DNA of 64,000 nt from Symbiodinium natans (taxonomy: Eukaryota; Sar; Dinophyceae; Suessiales; Symbiodiniaceae), in assembly GCA_905221605.1 (NCBI GenBank), contig CAJNDS010002094.1:374001-438000 (forward strand), in the 5' to 3' direction. A program made the translations under genes and the position numbers. Positions 1 to 10,173 of the stretch are shown here, piece by piece (position 1 is the first letter of the stretch; every line of letters begins with the position of its first letter). The notes under the pieces were generated by a model, which worked only from the letters and a program-made list of their open reading frames with translations, had not been told where the DNA came from and did not search any database.

Positions 1-1392
1 CCCCGTGTGGCATTACAGTCATGAATCGAGCCGAGGGTTTGTTCCGGCCATTGAAATCACATCCGCGACGGGTAGAGTGTGGGAAACACAAGCGTCCTGT
101 CTGCTTTCATGCTTATCTTGCCCTGGCAGCTGTGAAGCATGGAATCAGGGCAGGGTGACCCAGACCAGAGCCTGAAGAGTGTGTCGGCTTGCCACATCTA
201 TGTTTTCAGTTGCGAGCTGGGGAGCCTTGGGACACGCTATGTGAGGTTTTGTGTTTCGGGATCAGGGTTAAGTTGTTTTGGTCTGTCCCGCTGTGGAGAC
301 TCAGGCCAAGGCTCGATCTCAACTTCTTTGAGCATCCCTGGTAAACAAACACGAATCCCCTAAGCCCTCACACTTTTCAACCTCAAACCCCTAAAATCCT
401 AAAGAACCCCTACCCCCACATACCTGCATGGCTACAATCCTGAGACCTAAACTTCTAAAGACTCTAAACCCGAACTCCCTGAGCTTCGGGGAAGGTCGCT
501 GCCGCTAGCCTCGGCGCTCCACCGGCCCTGCAACGAGAGCATCGGTCCCTGGATGTGCACTTGAGGGGTTGAGGAGTGTTAGGGACTCAGCTGTTAGGGT
601 TTCGGGGTTCGGGCTTGAGGAATGTTAGGGGTTCAGGGGTTTTGGGTTCTTTTGGGGGGTATTCGGGGTTTGGGGGGCCTAGGATGAAGAGTTTCTGGGG
701 CTGCATGTCCAGGCTTGCACGTTTCAGGGCGTTGGAGTTGGAAGGGTGTGTGAGGTGGCCTTGCCACAGGTATGAAGAAATCCTTATGGGCCATGTCTGT
801 GTGTATCTTTGTGAAACGTGGCTGGCCCGATGGTCCCTCCCCTAGGCACATGTTTTTCCAACACCCCCGTTTTCACTAGTACGTTTAAAGACTTGTGTTT
901 TTGTTTAGTACAGCCTTCTCGTGCGTGATGCGCCCATACATTGCGGCGTCGATCGTGGGGAGACTATCCTCAGTTTGGTTAAACTAGTCAAATGACGAAG
1001 CGGAGAAGCATGTCGAAGGGTTATTTGTATTGAAGGCAGCTGGCCCTCGCTAATTCGAATTGAGTTCATTAACATACCGAGCCATTGTACTGCTAATCTG
1101 AGGGAGGGTTGAAAAGACAGAAACCTTACGCAATGCTAGTCTTCTTCCACATAGACAAATTCGTTACTGCAGCTAGATTGGGCTTCTGCCTCATGATGCT
1201 ACGAATGTGAAGGGTAGACTTGTGCAAGTAGGAAGTGCAGCGTTGTGCTTTGTTTTCCCTTCTACATGTAGCTTAGCTTATGGAATTGGCCGCCTTTAAC
1301 ACAGCTAGCCTTCCTCGTCACTGTACTTCTAATTTGAGGGGCAGCCGTGTATGAACAGTGGACACTGCATTTGTTGTTTGGTAGTGAAATTG

Positions 1393-1481
1393 TACTGGGA
1401 TGTTCCCCACTAACAGTCGTTAATAGGGATTATACTATAATGCCTTTCAAGGACTGTTAGTATAAGGGGAACATCCCAGTA
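1393..1481. repeat. MITE-like imperfect hairpin
   Basis: The left arm (1393-1418, starting TACTGGGATGTTCCCC) is repeated in reverse complement as the right arm (1452-1481, ending GGGGAACATCCCAGTA). A 4-base insertion (ATAA) interrupts the right arm. The central loop is about 33 bases and contains CGTTAATAGGGATTATACTA. A relative with the same core (ACTAACAGTCGTT.ATAGGGATTA) occurs at 37441-37506, which suggests a dispersed non-autonomous element. I saw no clear target-site duplication. Confidence 0.7.
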
Positions 1482-1583
1482 TAGGTCGCTTACTTGCTTC
1501 AGTTAGCCCTGAAATAGATTTCCCCACCGCCAAGCCACCAAAGCCTGAAGGCAGCTGCAAGGAAACATGTTTTTTTGTATCAA

Positions 1584-1692
1584 AGGGTTTAGGGTGTAGG
1601 GTTTTAGGGTTTGGGGTTTCGGGTTTGGGGGTTTAGGGTTTAGGGTTTAGGGCTTAGGGTTTAGGGTTTAGGGTGTGGGTTGAAGGTTTAGG
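1584..1692. repeat. TTTAGGG-type tract
   Basis: Degenerate head-to-tail TTTAGGG with variants (TTTGGGG, TTTCGGG). Like the other tracts in the window it is interstitial, not a chromosome end, because unique sequence continues on both sides. Confidence 0.85.
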
Positions 1693-2009
1693 GTAGAGGG
1701 AGACCCCTCCGGCCCAGAGCCGGAAACCAAAATAATGACCAGACCAAGGCAAACACAGATATAGAACAAACACAAAAACACCAAGACCCAACAACAACGA
1801 ACATATTTGTGACTAGTGAGTGTCCCGGATCTTTTCTATGTTTTTTGCATTTCGGTTTGAGTACTAGTGCTCGGAATCTTTTTCTTGTTTTTAGCTTTGG
1901 TTTCATTTTTTTTGGAGTTTCTGTCTTTGAGGCTTGAGACCGCCATGGTCTCGGGCATCACTCAACAACATGACAATATCCATTATGCCTTTATGGGATG
2001 TTGGTATAT

Positions 2010-2046
2010 GTCTATATATATATATATATATATACATACATACATA
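2010..2046. repeat. TA / TACA microsatellite
   Basis: A run of alternating TA followed by TACATACATACA. It is a simple-sequence repeat of the same class as those at 22.8, 52.7, 54.2 and 59.4 kb. Confidence 0.9.
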
Positions 2047-2441
2047 TGAAGCCCACATGCCGCAACCCTCAAAACCTCCCCAACCCCAACAAGCCGCTGT
2101 TGGCAGACCGTCAAGGAAGCCTGACAGTGCCCCCCCGCGCACCAAAACTTTGAGGTTCAGATGCACTACTTCACCCAGAGGCCAGGACACCAACCCTTCC
2201 ACACGCAAACGCTGCTAATTTTTCCGAGTCCTAAACCAGTTTTTCAAGGTTTTCATGGGAGTTTCAAGGGCTCAGGCCTTCAGGGTTCAGGGTTTTTGAG
2301 TACCAAGCTCTTTGGGTGTGCGATTCCTGCCTTCTTACTGGTATGACGATTCCCTTGATTCCCTCAATCGACGGCCTGCAGTATTCTCCGAAAACCACAA
2401 AAGCTCAAAGTCCCAAAACCCTGAAACACCCCTCTAAGTAT

Positions 2442-2711
2442 CCTAAACCCTTAAACCCTTAAACCCTTAAACCCTTAAACCCTTAAACCCTTAAACCCTT
2501 AAACCCTTAAACCCTTGAACCCTTAAACCCTTAAGCCCTTAAGCCCTTAAACCCTTAAGTAAGCCCTTATAACCCTTAAACCCTTAAACCCTTAAACCCT
2601 TAAGCCCTTAAACCCTTCAACCCTTAAACCCTTAAACCCTTAAACCCTCAAACCCTTGAACCCTTGAACCCTTAAACCCTTGAACCCTTAAAACCCTTAA
2701 GCCCTTAAACC
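2442..2711. repeat. CCCTTAAA octamer tract
   Basis: About 270 bp of tandem CCCTTAAA with sporadic variants (CCCTTGAA, CCCTTAAG). It sits immediately upstream of the exon-like block at 2724 and is a locally homogenised derivative of the CCCTAAA type, expected for the 3' end of an intron in this window. Confidence 0.9.
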
Positions 2712-2723
2712 CTGCCTTCCGAG

Positions 2724-3343
2724 GCGCAGTTCCAGGAGGCGCTGTGCGCCGCGCAGCGCCTCGCCGGGGAGCTCCAGGCGCAGCTCCGGCAGATGGAAGC
2801 GCGGCGCGGCCTTTCTGTGGGGGTCGAAAGGTAGGTTGTCCAGGGTTTGGGGTTTGGGGTTTGGGTTTAGGGTTTAGGGTTTAGGGGTTATGGGTTATGG
2901 GTTTAGGGAGGGAGGGTTCATTTTTGAAGACTTGAGGCTTTGGCGCCTTGAGTGGTTTTTGGTGGGGGTCGTAGGGTTCGGCGGGCTGTTTCTCCTTTTT
3001 TTGGTTGCGGCCGTGTGGGTGAAGCTTCGGTGAAGCTTGGGTGTTCGGGTGCTGGGGGTCCCAGGAGCATGGTAGTGTCAATTTTCGGGCGAGTGAAAGT
3101 TTGATGCTGCCATACAGGGGCATACATGTGTGGGAACTGGGGGTGATTGTTTCCCGCCTAGCTATGTGTTTGTTCTTTTTGTTTAATGAGTGAGTGTGCC
3201 CCCGTCCCCGCCACAACAGCAGCAAACGCACCCCAAGTTCCCCGACCTATCCAAAGCGTTCCTGAACCGCCCAAACGAGAGCGAGACAAAGCTGAGGCAG
3301 GGCGCCTTCCTCGCCGACCTGCGGGCAAAGGGCTCTGAGGCGA
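2724..3343 (+). CDS. Two probable exons of an unidentified gene
   Basis: Exon 2724-2830 starts after AG at the end of a CCCTTAAA tract and ends at a good donor (AAAG|GTAGGT). It encodes an Ala/Gln/Leu/Arg-rich, coiled-coil-like helix (AQFQEALCAAQRLAGEL..., then QLRQMEARRG). A second exon-like block, from about 3220 to 3343, encodes a Q-rich start followed by HPKFPDLSKAFLNRP and GAFLADLRAKGSEA. The two reading phases do not join cleanly with the boundaries I can see, so at least one edge is wrong or an exon is missing. The GT15 gene downstream is intronless and separate. I recognise no family. Confidence 0.4.
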
Positions 3344-4003
3344 TAATGAGGGGCTCAGGGTCTCAGGAGGGCATGTTGCGATTATGATCAATGTTCAGGG
3401 TTTGAAATCCGTTTCGTGTTTGGGGCCTTTTGCTCTGGGTGCGGGCTCGCGCTGTGGGGCTCAGGTTAGGATTGGGTTGCGCGACTCTTGGCTGTGGTGG
3501 TCCTAATCCCAGAAGCCCCTTTTGAAGCCCTCGCAAGCTTACAAGCCTTCAAAGCTGAGCCCCGAAACGCTACAGTTTCCTGAAACCTTGAAGGCAGCCC
3601 ATAAGCATGTAGAGGGTGTGCTTGTAATTCCAGCAATCACGTTCCCATTCAGTCGTTTCTACGCACGTCTACACATGATGCGTGTACGCCACCCACCGCA
3701 CCCGATCGCGCACAAAAGAAAGAGCGACATGCATGCAGGTCGCTTCATACCATATGGACGGCTTTCGAGATTCGCCTGCTCCTCCCAAACCAAACCCTAC
3801 AATGCACATCAACACATACTGTCCCAAAGCACCACGCCTGCGCATAGCAGTTCTATTGTGACAAAGAATTGACCACGTGGTGTTTGAGGTCGGTTGTTCA
3901 TTCTTTCCCGAACATGTCTATTGACGTGCAATTGATCCCAATCTCTCGAGCTGTTCCGATATAGAACTCCACAAACCATCCCCCGTCGTGGGGACAAGCA
4001 CTC

Positions 4004-4978
4004 ATGCCTTCCACGATTACCTCCACGTTGCTCTTGATCGTCTTCGCTGCGAAGCGGAGCGGCGCCGTTTCCCTGCGTCCCAACGACAAGTTGTTGCGCA
4101 CCTCCACGAGGGTGCTCAGCGTCGGGCCAGAGCAATGCCGGCGGGAGCGCGAACATGATGCCGCCATCATTTACCTCGCCCCACCACCCCAGGGCGACGA
4201 CTGGGGCGACTTGCAGAAATCTTTGGAGACCTTGATGCACTTGAGGGACGACGGCAGAGCCGAGGTCAGGGTATTCTACGACCGTGAGGACACCTGGTCC
4301 GAGGAGCAGTTACAGACAGTCTTGCAGAGGGCTGCGCCGAGGGACGCCTGCGTCGTGCCAATCCAGTTCCGCCAGCTGCCAGCCGACCTGGCGGGCACCG
4401 AGCCGGAGTGGCAGAAGCGGAGCACTTGGGGCTACCAGCACATGTGCCGCTTCTTCTTCGCCGACATTTTCCAGATTCCGGATTTGCAGAAGTACACCTA
4501 CTGGATGCGCATGGACACCGACTCCTACTTGACGATGGATGCTGTCATCGATCCCTTCAAGGAGATGGACGCAAACCACAATCTGGTGTACTTGCACAAC
4601 GCGGAGAACAAGGATTGCGGGGATGTCGCCGAGGGCCTGCGCGACCTCGTCACGCAGTATTACGAGAAGGTGCACAGCAACAGCCAAGGTAGTGCATCCT
4701 TCCCTCCGTCAAACCCAGACACAATCACCTTGGACCACATACTTCCTCGGGAGATGCATTGTGTGATGGGCTACTACAACAACATCGAGATTGGCAGGTT
4801 GTCGGCCTTCCGTACTGCACCGATGATTGCCTGGCGTGATGCGGTGCTGGGTTCCAATGGCATCTACTTGCACCGTTGGGGCGACGCCTTGCTCCGGCGG
4901 CTCTCGATCGAGCTGTCAGGTGCCGAGACGGAGCCCTTGCCACAGGAACTCCTGCGCGCCTACCATCATAACCGCTAG
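4004..4978 (+). CDS. GT15-family (KRE2/MNT1-like) alpha-mannosyltransferase
   Basis: This is an intronless ORF of 324 residues. A short hydrophobic N-terminus (about residues 5-22) suggests a signal peptide or type II anchor, as expected for a Golgi or ER luminal enzyme. Family 15 glycosyltransferases transfer mannose from GDP-mannose onto glycoproteins. Matching family features are STWGYQHMCRFFF (140-152), YWMRMDTDSYL (166-176, the Y-x-x-R-x-D substrate/metal region), NNIEIGRL (259-266, containing the Glu equivalent to the proposed catalytic Glu of yeast Kre2) and GIYLHRWGDA (286-295). The length is shorter than yeast members (about 400+), mostly through a shorter stem. The first ATG was chosen because it starts the hydrophobic segment. 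Lack of introns contrasts with the neighbouring long genes. The fold is confident; exact donor and linkage are not. Confidence 0.9.
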   Translation: MPSTITSTLLLIVFAAKRSGAVSLRPNDKLLRTSTRVLSVGPEQCRREREHDAAIIYLAPPPQGDDWGDLQKSLETLMHLRDDGRAEVRVFYDREDTWSEEQLQTVLQRAAPRDACVVPIQFRQLPADLAGTEPEWQKRSTWGYQHMCRFFFADIFQIPDLQKYTYWMRMDTDSYLTMDAVIDPFKEMDANHNLVYLHNAENKDCGDVAEGLRDLVTQYYEKVHSNSQGSASFPPSNPDTITLDHILPREMHCVMGYYNNIEIGRLSAFRTAPMIAWRDAVLGSNGIYLHRWGDALLRRLSIELSGAETEPLPQELLRAYHHNR

Positions 4979-6711
4979 CGCCGACGATTCCGACAATGTC
5001 GCTTTCTCGCTCTGTGACACGAGCCTACCGCGCTTAGTGCGGTACTTACATTGTTTATCCCAGGGGCACAAATGTGCAACCTTGGCAAATTCCGTTTAAA
5101 GTGAAGCGCGTCGCGCACTGTTGGTGCTCATCCTACGATGGGTTTTGTTGTGACCTGTTAATCTCACCACAGCTTCAGGAATCAAGATCAGCTTCCTCTT
5201 GAGTTGTGCGGATTTCTTTCGTTGACATGTTAAAATTCATGGTCGTTGATATGGGATGTTATGGCGAGTAATTGCTGCTGGTGTGCATCTTGTTCGAACA
5301 TCCGCTGCTTGTCATGTTTTTGGAACGTTGGACAAGTACGTTCCGTCTGAACACTCATTTGTGAGTCTTTTTTCTCACGCTTTCGGGAGATCTGCCGTGT
5401 AGTGGCGGGTTTGCGCTGCTTTGGTGTTTGGATTGTTGGGTTTGCGGGTTGCAAGTTTTGAGTTTCATGAGCTTTGGGTTCTTAATTCTTGTTGTTCCGG
5501 GCACTGTTTGCAAAGTCAGGCTTCGGGTTGAATGGTAGCCTTGCCTCCCTCCTCCCCCTCCGAAATCAGACCAAAAAAGGAGGAACAAATGCGGCACTTG
5601 GCGCGTGTCTTCACCTGGTCCCCTGATTCCTCAACCCTCAGCCTTCAACCCTAATCCCTAAGCCCCTGATTCCCTATTCAGCACTGGCCAAAGCTTCAGG
5701 CAGAGAATTCACAGAAAGCGATGGTGTGGGACCCTACCGAGTGCAAGGGATTCAAGGTTCAACGGGTTTGGGGTTTTAGGCTTCAAGGGATTTTGGAAAG
5801 TTAGGGTTCAGGTGGTTTCAGAGTTCAGAGGCTTCAGGGGGGGTGGATGTCCTAAGGGTTCAAAAGGGGGGAGGGTTTCCAGAGCCTCAACACAGGGGTC
5901 TAGGCTTAGCGTCTTGGGCTTCGTCTGCGACGAAGTGAACAAAGAAAAAGGCGTGACCCAACATTAACCACAGCAGGGGGCGGATGACATTGGGGGGGGG
6001 GAGGGGGGTGGAGGGGGGAGGGTGGGGGGGCGGCGTAAATGCTGACGTATGTGCACCCCAAATCCCAAGACCGAAATCCTCAAGCCTCAACTCGAGACCG
6101 GTGTTCTCAAAGGAGGTGCGGCGGTTTCGTTAGGGTGTTTTTTTTGCTGTGGAGCAGGGTTTTGGGGGAAGGGTCAATGCGAGTGGCCCCTGAGTTAACC
6201 TTCTTGTGAGCCACTGAGTCAAGGGTTTTTGGGGAAGCGGCGAGCCGGGATCTGAAGCTTAAAAGGGGGGCTGGGTCCGCCTGGCAAAGGCATTTGGCGT
6301 GTTGGAGCCAAGAGAGGTGGCACTGGACACGCCTGAGGCCCTACCAAGGTTTCGTTTGGTTTCATGTTGGAGTCTGTGTAGGGGGCTGCTCTGTATTTTG
6401 TATTAGTCAAACTCCAGCCTACATCTAGTTCAGCCCAACCTACTCTCGCCTATCTTCCCATCCATCTATCTCGCTCTCCTTCCCATCCAACGCTAAGCAA
6501 CAAACCCGAGTTAGAATTGTGACAACGTTGGCAAAGGTGGCTCTTGCTGGCATCCGCTTGGGTCAGTCAAGCCTGGGGGGCCCTTGGTTCGGGGGGCCTT
6601 GGCTCGAGGACAGTTGGAGTTAAGCGTAGGACTGACAAGGGCTTCCTTTAAAGGGCTTTCTTGGGTTAAGGGAAGAACGCCCAAAACCCTCAAGCCCTAC
6701 AACCCATTTAG
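4979..6711. other. 3' flank and spacer
   Basis: The sequence just after the GT15 stop is ordinary mixed sequence, presumably 3' UTR. From about 5.6 kb the CCCTAA/GGGTT-type degenerate repeats return, and a G-rich run lies at about 5990-6031. I see no exon I would defend. Confidence 0.5.
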
Positions 6712-6826
6712 GCTTCAGTCGCTTCGGAAGGAGGCCTCCGTGGCCAACGAACCGACGGAGGCTCAGGAGCCGTCAGTCATCACGAAGAGGCTGCAAAGGG
6801 GCTGCAAAGGGTGCCGGGCAAAAACG
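6712..6826 (+). CDS. Putative isolated exon
   Basis: After an AG at the end of C-rich repeat sequence, a frame is open with ordinary codon composition (LQSLRKEASVANEPTEAQEP, then SVITKRLQRGCKGCRA). The downstream flank lacks a clear G-rich start. The charged, Ala/Glu-rich peptide has no recognisable homology. It may be an exon of an undetected gene or chance. Confidence 0.3.
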
Positions 6827-8048
6827 GCCGATGTCTTCTACCCTGGGAACACCCCAAACCCCAAACCTCAGCTTACGGGCCAGGTGTTTTTGCGCTCTGG
6901 GCCTTACATGAGGAGGGCCCATAGGTTTTTGGGTACCGTACTTTTTTTTGTGTGTTTGCAGTTGTACACCCTTAATCACTTCTCTTGCAAGTGGAGCAGC
7001 CTTTCTGCAGAATGGCTTGGGCTGCAACTCACAACGTGACATGAAAACTTCGAAAGTATCGTCGCTTTTTGACTTCTCGCCTGCGAAACGCGAAGCTGTC
7101 GCTCCTTTTGGCTGTCTGGGCTCGCGAAACGCGTAGCCGTGGTCTGTTGATGTCTCACTGTTTGGGGTCTACGATGGCATAATATGGAGGTCATTCGTGG
7201 GAAAGTATGGTCAGATAGCAGTGGTTTCCTATCAATTTATATCAACATATAGGAAAAGTCCATGTTTTCTCTGTTAGGTTGGAGTAGCTAAAGACAGTAG
7301 AGGTTTCCGATTCAAGCATAAAGCAAGTGGAGTTTTTCCTTTTGCATGTATTGAAACAAGAGGAATTCCTGTTACTCTACAGGTACAAGAGCAAGAACAC
7401 AGACAAAGACAAGGACAGAAAGCAAATATACGCAAAGAAAGAGCAGTGTTCGAAAAAGTTTCTCTGAATGTAATGAAAGGGGTCGGCGGGATGCTGTCGG
7501 ATCTCGTGATCATGCTGGCTGAGGCCCCGAAGAATCATCGAAGGTTGCATGCAATGTCTGGTTCGTCGCAATGTTTGCTCGAAGCAAAAAGGCAGATAGC
7601 CGTCACAATTCGGTCCCAGCAAAGCGGTAACAGACCTTCAGATTGGGCCTATGTTGAAGGCGGCGTTGCAACAGTATCCGATCGAGTGGGGCCTGTCGTC
7701 TTCCGAATGTGAAGCTCGGCTGCCGGTGATCGAATGTTAGAAGATCTGCAGGAGTCAGGGGGACTAGTGGGTTGACGAAGCAACGCTGAACCCTAAACCC
7801 TAAACCTTTCAAGCATCCGCGCTTCTTTTGGACAAAGCACCCAGGAAACGGCCACTCCCCAGCACGAGCTTCTGGGGTCCGGCTCCGAAGATAGCGCGGT
7901 AGCAGACTCGGTCGCGGAGGGTCACCGGGCACTTAAATAGGTGGCTGCAGCGGTGCTGATGACCTTTTCTAGGGCCGTGGAGGGGGGTTCGTCGGTTGTA
8001 TTTGGGGGGATATCCCCCCCCCAAGCGGGGAGGGGAGGGGGAGGGGCT
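6827..8048. other. Spacer with a dispersed-repeat motif
   Basis: No gene recognised. At about 7064-7140 there are two diverged copies of a roughly 35-bp motif ending in GCGAAACGCG. The second copy (TGTCGCTCCTTTTGGCTGTC...) resembles sequence at about 53180-53230. A short CCCTAAACCCTAAACC tract lies near 7791-7806. Confidence 0.5.
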
Positions 8049-8090
8049 CCATTTTGCCCAAGCCGAGGTTTCTACGTCTATGGAGGCGAC

Positions 8091-9108
8091 ATGAAGACCC
8101 AGAAACCGAAGTTTCGTCCGCCCCCGGGCTTAGGCATCTCAGGCAACTCAGGGCCAGCCATCTTGGCCACCATACCGGATTTAGCGAATTCCACAAGTCC
8201 AAGAAATCGCACCTCAAAGCTGCCCCCGTCCATCGCTACTACCATGGATGTCGAACAGAAGCGGCTGAATGCGGAGATTGTGGAGGCAGGCAAAGCGCCT
8301 GCAGCCGATGTCTGGTCGAGGATCCTTGGGTTGGCAGAGGCCCACCTGGGCTCCATGAACGCCATCAACATCTCCACGGCTCTGCACCGGCTGGCTCGTG
8401 CTTCCACGTCGGACGCCAGCAAGAAGCGGCGTCGCCATCCGGTGCTCTTCCGTATGTTGGATGTGGCAGAGGCCGGTCATAGAAGCAGAAGCCCAAAGGA
8501 AGGGGGGGTGGGACAGTGGGCATCATGGTCAACATTCATTCCCCAAATGTCCCAAACCCCGAACTCTATCAAACAAAAAGCTGTCTCCTGAGGCGTTTGC
8601 CGAGCGCCAGCTGCAAAACCGGGACAAGAGCATGTCTGCAAACGTGAGCACCATCCTGGCCTGGTCCTGTGCATCCTTGCATCTCTTTCGCAGCTCACTC
8701 TTCGCCGCGTTACTCAAGGTGGCTTCACGAGGTGTGGCGGAATGCCAATCCTATGAGATGACCAACTTGATGTGGGCAGTAGCAGAGCTGTGCCGACGTC
8801 ACGCAGACATGGGCCAAGAGATCAAGCCCGCCATCCGGGAGCTTGTTCTTTGTGCAACGCCAGTGGTCTTGAAGTGGCATCTCGATACGTTCAACTTGAA
8901 GGTGCTGACTTCCGCACTGATGTCCCTCGTGCATTTTCCGCCCATGGACGGTCTAGACCACAAGGTACTCATCTCCAAGATCGTGCTCGAGTTGGCAGTT
9001 CGTGACGAGGAACTGGCTTCGGAGAACAAGGTGATTGCTTCCGCCTTCCATGCCATGTGCAAGCAACACCCGCAGATTTACCGTGATGTGGCTCCTTGGG
9101 TGCTCTGA
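8091..9108 (+). CDS. Alpha-helical repeat protein, possibly an organelle RNA-binding (OPR/RAP-like) protein
   Basis: Two exons. Exon 1 runs from ATG 8091 to about 8471. The intron is about 8472-8592, with GC donor GAG|GCCGG and acceptor CTGAG|GCG; a GT donor at 8476 is an alternative. Exon 2 ends at TGA 9106-9108. The product is about 300 residues: a Pro-rich N-terminus, then paired helices with motifs such as ADVWSRILGLAEAHLGSMNA, INISTALHRLARA, NVSTILAWSCASLHLFRSSL and YEMTNLMWAVAELCRR. The last resembles the NxxWAxAxL pattern of octotricopeptide and RAP-associated helical repeats common in alveolate and algal organelle RNA factors. No RAP domain is visible, so the function is an inference. 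A possible relict spliced leader at 8049-8062 supports ATG 8091 as the start over the earlier in-frame ATG at 7941. Confidence 0.6.
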
Positions 9109-10173
9109 GGAAGCTTTTGCGTGCCCTTCGAGCTTAGATTCGTAGATGCTCACCTGTATAACCCTAAGCCATCCGAAGCCATCCTGAGCCATCCTAAAGC
9201 CCTTAGGCCAAGCAGCAATCGACTCCAGCTAGGGCTTCAAGATAGTAGAGCAGGTTTTCCTCTGCAAGCAGAGCTTTCCGGACTCCGTCGTGCACCATTT
9301 GTTGAAATCCAAGAAGGCGCGCAAGTGAGCGAAAATGTCTTCGCTCTGGCCATTTGGCCGACAATTTAAAGACCGCACTGCGCATCAAGCATTTGCGAAC
9401 GTGCGTGAGCTGGGAACCCTCCTCATGGACAGGCTTGTTTGACAGTGTCGTTGTGACACAACACTCTAACTTGCCGATCTGTCAACGCCCTGGCCCTGAA
9501 CGGCTGAAGGGGTTTGAATCTCATGAGGAGTACACAATACACACGAAGTTCCTTGTGTTTCCCATCAGCCGTTTCCAAGGTTGCCGTGGCTGCAGTGTAG
9601 CGGCAATTTCTATTCACGTCTGCGTGCAAAGCCCTAACTCTCCGGGAACGAGGCTTGCTGCCTTCCTTTCCCTTAAACCCCTTATGGGGTCCTATCGGGG
9701 CTGAGAGGCTTGGCCTCACCAGAAATCCGATTTTTCAAGTGTATTCGAGACTGCAGCTGTTTCACAACCACACCAATGCAGTGGTCCGGAGGGCTCTGTG
9801 TGCTTTTGGCTGCAGTTGCTCTGTAGCGAACTCTGACACGGTCGAAGACCGAATGCTTTTCTTTCCGTGGCAGCACATACCAGTATTCAAGGAACTGCGC
9901 AGTGAAAAATCTGTCGCAAGCCAACTGCCATATCGATGCATTAGAGCTTTTCTTGGCTGCTCTGAAGTTTGTGGAGCGGCTCGAGCGGACATCCTTCTCA
10001 ATACCCAAACCCTCGTTAAACCCTAAATGGGATTTTACGAAAATAGGGGACTCCCAATGTAGATCTCCAAGTAGTAGGATCCCCTTATAATACGGACCCC
10101 AATAAGGTACCCCTAATATCGTACAGCCCTTACAAAAACACGCAAGCATTGCGCCTCCCTTGCGTCCTTTCAG
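9109..10173. other. Spacer between the helical-repeat gene and the channel gene
   Basis: Mostly unique sequence with scattered CCCTAA and AGCCATCC repeats near 9165-9200. About 10020-10130 is a GGGG/CCCC-rich segment with ATA-rich stretches, similar in flavour to the hairpin at 35.9 kb. No convincing ORF. Confidence 0.45.

Larger units (their letters stand above)
1..2723. other. Spacer or intron with no firm gene
   Basis: No convincing complete gene is visible here. The stretch contains an imperfect hairpin (1393-1481), a TTTAGGG-type tract, an AT microsatellite and a long CCCTTAAA tract. One exon-like piece lies at about 484-562: it follows C-rich repeat sequence, begins after an AG, is open for about 26 codons and is followed by G-rich repeat sequence. 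It has no recognisable homology. Short ORFs elsewhere in the stretch have the composition of the repeats and are not credible genes. Confidence 0.5.
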
